A stretch of DNA of 19,263 nucleotides, taken from contig DMCH01000004.1 in assembly GCA_003446775.1 (NCBI GenBank), positions 5,309-24,571 of the forward strand. Reading direction: 5' to 3'. Shown here piece by piece: positions 15,539 through 19,263 of the stretch; within the stretch, counting starts at the first letter, position 1; each line of letters begins with the position of its first letter. The translations under genes and the position numbers were made by a program. The notes below the pieces were generated by a model. It was given only the letters and a program-made list of their open reading frames with translations. It did no database searches and had not been told where the DNA came from. The stretch is from Chloroflexota bacterium. Its GTDB lineage: Bacteria; Chloroflexota; Dormibacteria; Dormibacterales; Dormibacteraceae.

Positions 15539-16605
15539 AGCGCGCTGACCAACCCTTCCTGGTAGAACCGCACCGGGTGGCGCAGCCCATGCTTGCGTTC
15601 GTACTCCGACCAGGCCGCCTCGTACAGGTCCACGCCCTGCACACGGATCTCTTCGGCTGCCGGCTCGGAGACACCCGATGCACGCAAGCGCTTGGCCAGA
15701 GAGGACAGCGCGAAGTCGCGCAGCTCCTGGCCGTTGACGCGAAGAGGAGGCGGCACCGTGCGCGGGTCTTCGATCGGCAGCCGCCGGTCGGGCGCAACCG
15801 CAGTCCGCACCGCGGGCTCGAGCAGTTCGAGCACCTTGAGCGTGACTACGCGCGCCATCTCGGGCTGCTTCGCGATCCGGCGCCGCAGTGCGAGCACGCC
15901 GAACCCGATATGTCGCGATTCGTCGCGAGCCACCGCGGTGAAGCCCGCGACGAATCCCGGCATCATGCCGACGTTCCGCAGCAGGCGCAGGAGGCTGCGC
16001 TGGCCGGCGACCGCGAGGTAGCCCTCGATGATCAGGTGATAGGTGACGACGCCTTCCACCCAGGCGCGCCCGTTGTGCGGCTCGCGCCGGACCAAGTCCA
16101 TGGCGTCGACGAGCTGGTGCTCAAAGATTTTTCGAAAACCCTCGGTGGCTCGTGGACCGATCGCCTCCAACGCCGCATGCAGGCCACCGCCGACCTCGAG
16201 GACCTCCTCGAAGAAACGTTGGAAGAACACTGTGTGTCGCGCTTCATCTGCGATCTGGGTGGCGAGGAAGATCCGTTCGTCCTCATAAGGCGCCGCATAC
16301 AGCAGCGGCGCCAGCGTGTCCGTGACCGCCTGCTCGCCAATGAAGAAGAGCGTCATCGTGTTCTGCATGACCTGCCGGGTGCTCGCGGGCAGGTTCTGCC
16401 AGTGCTGGACGTCGGCCGAGAAGTCGAGGTCGGAAACCGCCCACTGCTGCCGCTCCCAGCGCCGGTACAGCGACGCGGTATCGATCTCCGGCCCGAGGAG
16501 GTGATCCATCTGCGCCTCGACGTCGTCCACGCTGACGCCGACGAGGTCCGCCAGAGGCGCCTCTTCCACCCGCCGGACTGCGTCGAGCACCGATTGAGCC
16601 GTCAT
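15535..16605 (-). CDS. R2-like ligand-binding oxidase (R2lox; Mn/Fe ferritin-like protein)
   Basis: 356 residues of the ribonucleotide reductase R2-like fold. Metal ligands are E91 (FFIGEQAV), E121 and H124 (DEARH), E194 (LIIEGYL), and E229 and H232 (DESRH). V94 and Y189 stand at +3 from the first Glu and -5 from E194. These are the positions of the Val-Tyr ether cross-link of Geobacillus and mycobacterial R2lox, and they argue against a true NrdB. R2lox assembles a Mn/Fe cofactor and binds a fatty-acid-like ligand; its physiological reaction is unknown. No nrdA is nearby. The start is ATG 16605, giving MTAQSVLDAVRRVEE. A longer frame to 16671 would read through the palindromic repeat (RGEGQGEG) and is rejected. 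Confidence 0.93.
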   Translation of the reverse strand: MTAQSVLDAVRRVEEAPLADLVGVSVDDVEAQMDHLLGPEIDTASLYRRWERQQWAVSDLDFSADVQHWQNLPASTRQVMQNTMTLFFIGEQAVTDTLAPLLYAAPYEDERIFLATQIADEARHTVFFQRFFEEVLEVGGGLHAALEAIGPRATEGFRKIFEHQLVDAMDLVRREPHNGRAWVEGVVTYHLIIEGYLAVAGQRSLLRLLRNVGMMPGFVAGFTAVARDESRHIGFGVLALRRRIAKQPEMARVVTLKVLELLEPAVRTAVAPDRRLPIEDPRTVPPPLRVNGQELRDFALSSLAKRLRASGVSEPAAEEIRVQGVDLYEAAWSEYERKHGLRHPVRFYQEGLVSAL

Positions 16606-16618
16606 AGAGGTCGGCGCT

Positions 16619-16624
16619 AGTGTA
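16619..16624 (-). promoter_or_regulatory. Possible -10 element for R2lox
   Basis: On the minus strand TACACT lies 13 nt before ATG 16605, giving a leader of about 6 nt. No -35 is evident, and repeat C begins about 19 bp further upstream. Confidence 0.3.
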
Positions 16625-16642
16625 GGTCGTCCATGTGCTGCA

Positions 16643-16682
16643 CGCCCCTCTCCCTGGCCCTCTCCCCTCAAGGGGAGAGGGG
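16643..16682 (+). repeat. Palindromic dispersed repeat, copy C (between R2lox and acetyltransferase starts)
   Basis: The leader CGCCCCTCTCCCTGG precedes 11-base arms CCCTCTCCCCT (16658-16668) and AGGGGAGAGGG (16671-16681) around a CA loop, the best stem of the four copies. It occupies the divergent gap. Its G-rich arm ends 6 nt before the TTG start of the acetyltransferase and is the only Shine-Dalgarno-like sequence there. Confidence 0.85.
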
Positions 16683-16688
16683 TTTAAG

Positions 16689-17246
16689 TTGATCGAAACC
16701 CAGCGGCTCATCATTCGCCTGGCGGAGGTCGCGGATGTCCAGGAGATCATCCGTTACTACGGCGAGAACCGCGAGCACCTGCAGCCGTTCTCGCCCACGT
16801 ATCCGCCCGATTTTCTCGACGAGGCGGCGTGGCTGGAGCAGGTGCGCATCCGGCTCCCCGAGTTCGCGTCCGGGGCCGGCTTCCGGGCCTTCGTATTTGC
16901 GCGCGACCTGCCGAACCGGATCATCGGCAACCTCAACCTCACCCAGGTCCACCGGGGGCCGTTCCAGTCGTGCGTGCTCGGCTACAACCTGGCCGCCGAC
17001 GAGCAGGGCAAGGGCTACATGACTGAGGCGGTGCGCGGCGCCGTCGCATTCGCGTTCGAGACCTGGAGGCTGCACCGGGTCGCGGCCGATTACATGCCCC
17101 GCAACACGCGCAGCGGTGCGGTGTTGGAGCGATGTGGGTTCAAGGTCGAGGGCAACGCGCCGGCGTACCTGCTCATCAACGGGCGGTGGGAGGAGCACGT
17201 GCTCACCGCGATCATCAACCCGAGCTGGACCCGGACGGCGCCTTGA
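16689..17246 (+). CDS. GNAT-family N-acetyltransferase (RimJ/RimL type)
   Basis: 185 residues. The N-terminus IETQRLIIRLAEVADVQEI is the typical beta1-alpha1 of RimJ/RimL-like GNATs. The acetyl-CoA pyrophosphate loop is DEQGKGYMTEAV, and the downstream LHRVAADYMPRNTRSGAVLERCGFK and LINGRWEEHV match ribosomal-protein acetyltransferase relatives. It would acetylate an amino group using acetyl-CoA; the target is unknown and need not be a ribosomal protein. I chose TTG 16689 because it gives the family N-terminus and lies 6 nt after GGGGAGAGGGG. The in-frame ATG 16635 would translate repeat C (PLPGPLPSRGEG) and is considered spurious. The stop overlaps the next gene's TTG as TTGA. Confidence 0.88.
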   Translation: MIETQRLIIRLAEVADVQEIIRYYGENREHLQPFSPTYPPDFLDEAAWLEQVRIRLPEFASGAGFRAFVFARDLPNRIIGNLNLTQVHRGPFQSCVLGYNLAADEQGKGYMTEAVRGAVAFAFETWRLHRVAADYMPRNTRSGAVLERCGFKVEGNAPAYLLINGRWEEHVLTAIINPSWTRTAP

Positions 17247-18013
17247 ACCTGCCGCCGCCCACCGACCTCGCCGTCGCCGCTCTCCGCTGGCTCGAGTACG
17301 CGGGCCTGCTGGGGTTCGTGGGGGTGGTCGTGGTGAGGCGGCTGGCCGCGATGCGACCGGCGATCAGCTGGGCGCGCCCGTCGATGCAGCCCGCGCTGGC
17401 CGCAGCCTTCATCGGTGGCCTTGCGGTAGTGAGCATCGACGCGCTGCGCGCGGGGCATCCGTCGGTCCTTGGCATCGTTCGCGTCGCCGCGGAAGGCATC
17501 GCCCTGGGCCTGTGCATCCGGGGCCATGGCCTGGTGGTGCCTCCGGGCATCTTCGCGGCGGCCGCGCTCGCCTTGGTCGGCCACGCGGCCTCGGTCAATC
17601 CCGCCGCGGGCGCGATCTTCACGGACGCAACCCATGTTCTGTCGGCCGGAGCATGGGCCGGCGGCATCCTGGTGCTCGCCACGCTGCGACCGCCGGCTGG
17701 GTGGGGAGGGGACGAAGGGCGTGCGATGCTCCAGCGCTTTGGCCGCGTCGCGTTCCTGGCCTTCGCGATCACGGCCTTGACCGGGGTGCTGCGCGCCACC
17801 GAGGAGCTGCGCGGGCTCGATGACTTGTGGGGAACGCCGTACGGCCTGGTTCTGAGCCTCAAGACGGCCGGCGTCCTGGTCATGGTCGCGATGTCGGTTC
17901 TGGTCTGGCGACGTGGGTTCCGGTACGCCCGCCCCGAAGGGGTGCTGGTGCTGGTCGTCCTCGCCGCCACCGCCTTGCTGGCGGCTTTCCCAATGCCTCC
18001 CGGCCAGGCATAG
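17243..18013 (+). CDS. CopD-like integral membrane protein
   Basis: 256 mostly hydrophobic residues with roughly seven to eight predicted membrane segments, starting with LRWLEYAGLLGFVGVVVV. The C-terminal half has the copper-resistance D domain signature: TDATHVLSAGAWAGGILVL, RFGRVAFLAFAITALTG and YGLVLSLKTAGVLVMVAMS. CopD proteins are linked to copper import or tolerance and usually accompany CopC. No CopC or metal-binding periplasmic partner is present here, so copper specificity is unsupported. TTG 17243 is chosen for its TTGA overlap with the acetyltransferase stop. Upstream in-frame ATGs lie inside that gene and give an implausible Arg/Gly/His-rich lead-in. Confidence 0.82.
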   Translation: MNLPPPTDLAVAALRWLEYAGLLGFVGVVVVRRLAAMRPAISWARPSMQPALAAAFIGGLAVVSIDALRAGHPSVLGIVRVAAEGIALGLCIRGHGLVVPPGIFAAAALALVGHAASVNPAAGAIFTDATHVLSAGAWAGGILVLATLRPPAGWGGDEGRAMLQRFGRVAFLAFAITALTGVLRATEELRGLDDLWGTPYGLVLSLKTAGVLVMVAMSVLVWRRGFRYARPEGVLVLVVLAATALLAAFPMPPGQA

Positions 18014-18016
18014 AAT
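18011..18016 (+). promoter_or_regulatory. -10 element of leaderless CBS-domain gene
   Basis: TAGAAT, whose first three bases are the CopD-like stop codon, then 7 nt, then ATG 18024. No ribosome binding site precedes the ATG. Confidence 0.5.
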
Positions 18017-18023
18017 CCAGCCC

Positions 18024-18383
18024 ATGGCCGCCGTGAGGGAGGTCATGAGCGAGACCCTGTTCACGGTCAGCCCTTCGACCACCGTGGGCGAAGCAGTGGC
18101 GCTCATGGCCCAGCACCGAGTGGGTTCGATGCTCGTCATGGACGGCACCAAGCTGGCCGGCATCTTCACCGAGCGCGACACAGTGCGGGCGATCTCGCAA
18201 TCCCACGACGCTCCCTCGCACGAAGTCTCGTCGTGGATGACGCAGGAGCCGATGACGGTCGGCCCCGACGAGCAGGTCGAGGACGCCCTGAAGACGATGC
18301 TCGACAACGGATTCCGGCACCTACCGGTCGTCAAGGACGGCGAGGTGATCGGCATCGTGTCGATACGAGACCTCGCCGGCTGA
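18024..18383 (+). CDS. Two-CBS-domain protein
   Basis: 119 residues forming one Bateman module. The first CBS unit is about 5-58 (VREVMSETLFTVSPSTTVGEA, GSMLVMDGTKLAGIFTERD). The second is about 65-118 (VSSWMTQEPMTVGPDEQVEDA, HLPVVKDGEVIGIVSIRDL). CBS pairs bind adenosine nucleotides (AMP, ATP, SAM or similar) and regulate a partner; as a solo protein the partner is unknown. The family resembles the small CBS proteins common in actinobacteria and Chloroflexota. ATG 18024 lies just past the CopD-like stop and 7 nt after TAGAAT, consistent with a leaderless transcript. An in-frame ATG at 17913 is inside the CopD-like gene. Confidence 0.92.
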   Translation: MAAVREVMSETLFTVSPSTTVGEAVALMAQHRVGSMLVMDGTKLAGIFTERDTVRAISQSHDAPSHEVSSWMTQEPMTVGPDEQVEDALKTMLDNGFRHLPVVKDGEVIGIVSIRDLAG

Positions 18384-18401
18384 GGGGCTAACTTGCTCTA
18401 A

Positions 18402-18440
18402 GCCCCACTCCCTAACCCTCTCCCCGAAGGGGAGAGGGGA
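18402..18440 (+). repeat. Palindromic dispersed repeat, copy D (between CBS and ABC transporter genes)
   Basis: The leader AGCCCCACTCCCTAA precedes perfect 10-base arms CCCTCTCCCC (18417-18426) and GGGGAGAGGG (18430-18439) around a GAA loop. It follows the CBS-gene stop by 18 bp and precedes the ABC transporter ATG by 62 nt. With no T-tract it is not a classical terminator. The rest of the 119-bp gap shows nothing else I can name. Confidence 0.85.
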
Positions 18441-18502
18441 TCTTCGGTAAAATGCACGGTTCCCGCCAGCCATCGGTTTCGCGCGCCCAAACAACGGGTG
18501 CA

Positions 18503-19263
18503 ATGAGGAAAGCAAACTTGGGTCTCTTGGCGCTGCGGCGCTACGTCCCGTACATGCGGCCATACGTCGGGCTGGTGATCGTCTTCGTCGTGTCCCAGCT
18601 GGGCAGCCTCGCCACCGCGGCCTCGATCCCCAAGGTGATCCAGTACATCATCGACGGTCCGATCACCCACCACCAGCTGGGCCAGTTGCTCCCGATGGCC
18701 GGGCTGCTGTTGCTGATCGGGCTGCTCGAGTTCGTCTTCATCTACGTTCGCCGCAACTACTCCGGCACAGCCTCGCTCCACATGGAGACGGACCTACGCA
18801 ACGACTTCTACGCACATCTGCAGAACCTGCAGGTGTCCTTCCACGACAACTGGCAGTCGGGTCAGCTGCTGTCGAGGGCGATCGCCGACATCAGCACCGT
18901 GCGCCGCTTCGTCAGCTTCGGATTGATCTGGTTCCTGCAGATCTTCTTGACATTCGCGGTCGTGGTGGTGCTGATGCTGAGCCTGGACTGGGCGCTGGCG
19001 ATCGTGGTCGTCGTCTGCATGCTGCCGATCGCCTACTTCAGCCTCAAGTTCCACGACAAGTACAAGCTGATCGCGCGCCGCCTGCAGGACCAGCAAGGGG
19101 ATCTAACCACGATCATCGAAGAGATGGCCACGGGCGTCCGCATCATCAAAGCGTTCGGACGGTCACCCTTGATGCAGAGGCGCTTCGAGGACCAGGCTCG
19201 CCTCCTGCGTGCCACGAGCCTGGAGGGCATCAAGGCTCGCTCTGAGCTCTGGACTCAGCTGAA
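18503..19263 (+). CDS. ABC transporter, fused permease/ATP-binding exporter type, N-terminal part (3' truncated)
   Basis: An open frame of 253 codons runs to the window end and encodes the transmembrane domain of a type I ABC exporter. RRYVPYMRPYVGLVIVFVVS is the first membrane segment. The helix-2 region with QLLPMAGLLLLIGLLEFVFIYVR follows. YAHLQNLQVSFHDNWQSGQLLSR matches the conserved LxxxxxxFFDxxxxGxLxSR coupling-helix motif, then come DISTVRRFV and EEMATGVRIIKAFGR. The nucleotide-binding domain lies beyond the window. The substrate (lipid, drug or peptide) cannot be told. ATG 18503 is preferred, although only a weak GGGTG precedes it. TTG 18479 is the sole in-frame alternative before a stop at 18449; the ATG at 18453 is out of frame. 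Confidence 0.9.
   Translation, partial: MRKANLGLLALRRYVPYMRPYVGLVIVFVVSQLGSLATAASIPKVIQYIIDGPITHHQLGQLLPMAGLLLLIGLLEFVFIYVRRNYSGTASLHMETDLRNDFYAHLQNLQVSFHDNWQSGQLLSRAIADISTVRRFVSFGLIWFLQIFLTFAVVVVLMLSLDWALAIVVVVCMLPIAYFSLKFHDKYKLIARRLQDQQGDLTTIIEEMATGVRIIKAFGRSPLMQRRFEDQARLLRATSLEGIKARSELWTQL

Noticed and set aside
15535..16605. Class I ribonucleotide reductase small subunit (NrdB)
   Set aside because: The fold is shared, but the Val-Tyr cross-link positions and absence of a neighbouring nrdA point to R2lox.
15373..16620. 415-codon plus-strand open frame opposite R2lox
   Set aside because: It has shadow composition (Arg/Gln/His-rich) and no motifs, and the minus frame carries all R2lox metal ligands.
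16635..16688. Upstream ATG extension of the acetyltransferase through repeat C
   Set aside because: It would encode PLPGPLPSRGEG from the repeat. The TTG at 16689 gives the family N-terminus with ideal Shine-Dalgarno spacing.

Overview
The window is GC-rich, gene-dense and almost entirely coding. It reads as a chromosomal housekeeping stretch from a free-living bacterium of the Actinomycetota / Chloroflexota / Dormibacterota type. Pointers to that placement are a CysO-like sulfur carrier beside thrC, a DUF222/13E12-type HNH gene, an R2lox protein, many GTG/TTG starts and several apparently leaderless genes (TANNNT followed 6-7 nt later by the start codon). Phylum-level placement is an inference. 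No gene-free stretch exceeds 300 bases. No tRNA, rRNA, CRISPR array, transposase or prophage was seen.

Region 1 (1-7938, all +) is one very compact transcription unit of ten genes joined by overlaps of 4-11 bp or a 3 bp gap: trpB (5' truncated), trpA, aroH-type chorismate mutase, type I-beta DAHP synthase, prephenate dehydrogenase, aroA (EPSP synthase), a solo PheRS-beta-like B3/B4 protein, a NUDIX protein, an aldo/keto reductase and a MenC/NSAR-type enolase-superfamily enzyme. It couples shikimate-pathway entry, the EPSP step, the Tyr branch and the last step of Trp synthesis. A possible tRNA proofreading protein and three less obvious enzymes form its tail. Two core enzymes carry substitutions at textbook active-site positions: Gln for a metal-ligand His in DAHP synthase, and Asp for Glu78 in chorismate mutase.

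Region 2 (7952-10813) holds a secreted lipoprotein phosphoesterase on the minus strand, a divergent aldose-1-epimerase-like gene, and a DUF222-HNH endonuclease gene behind a recognisable promoter.

Region 3 (10885-12701) is threonine synthase, a CysO-like ubiquitin-fold sulfur carrier ending in GGS, and a NIL-domain protein. The grouping suggests protein-thiocarboxylate sulfur chemistry near homoserine/threonine metabolism and is the best candidate here for an undescribed system.

Region 4 (12698-16605) has a possible PD-(D/E)XK-fold protein (-), a divergent FMO-like flavoprotein overlapping mnmA (tRNA 2-thiouridylase), and a convergent R2lox Mn/Fe oxidase (-) with its Tyr-Val cross-link pair intact.

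Region 5 (16643-19263) has a RimJ/L-type acetyltransferase, a CopD-like membrane protein, a two-CBS-domain protein and the start of an ABC exporter that runs off the end.

A dispersed 40-bp GC-rich palindromic repeat occurs four times, always in the same orientation and always just upstream of a plus-strand gene. In two cases its right arm appears to be the Shine-Dalgarno sequence of the next gene, and in one it also encodes the C-terminus of the preceding protein.
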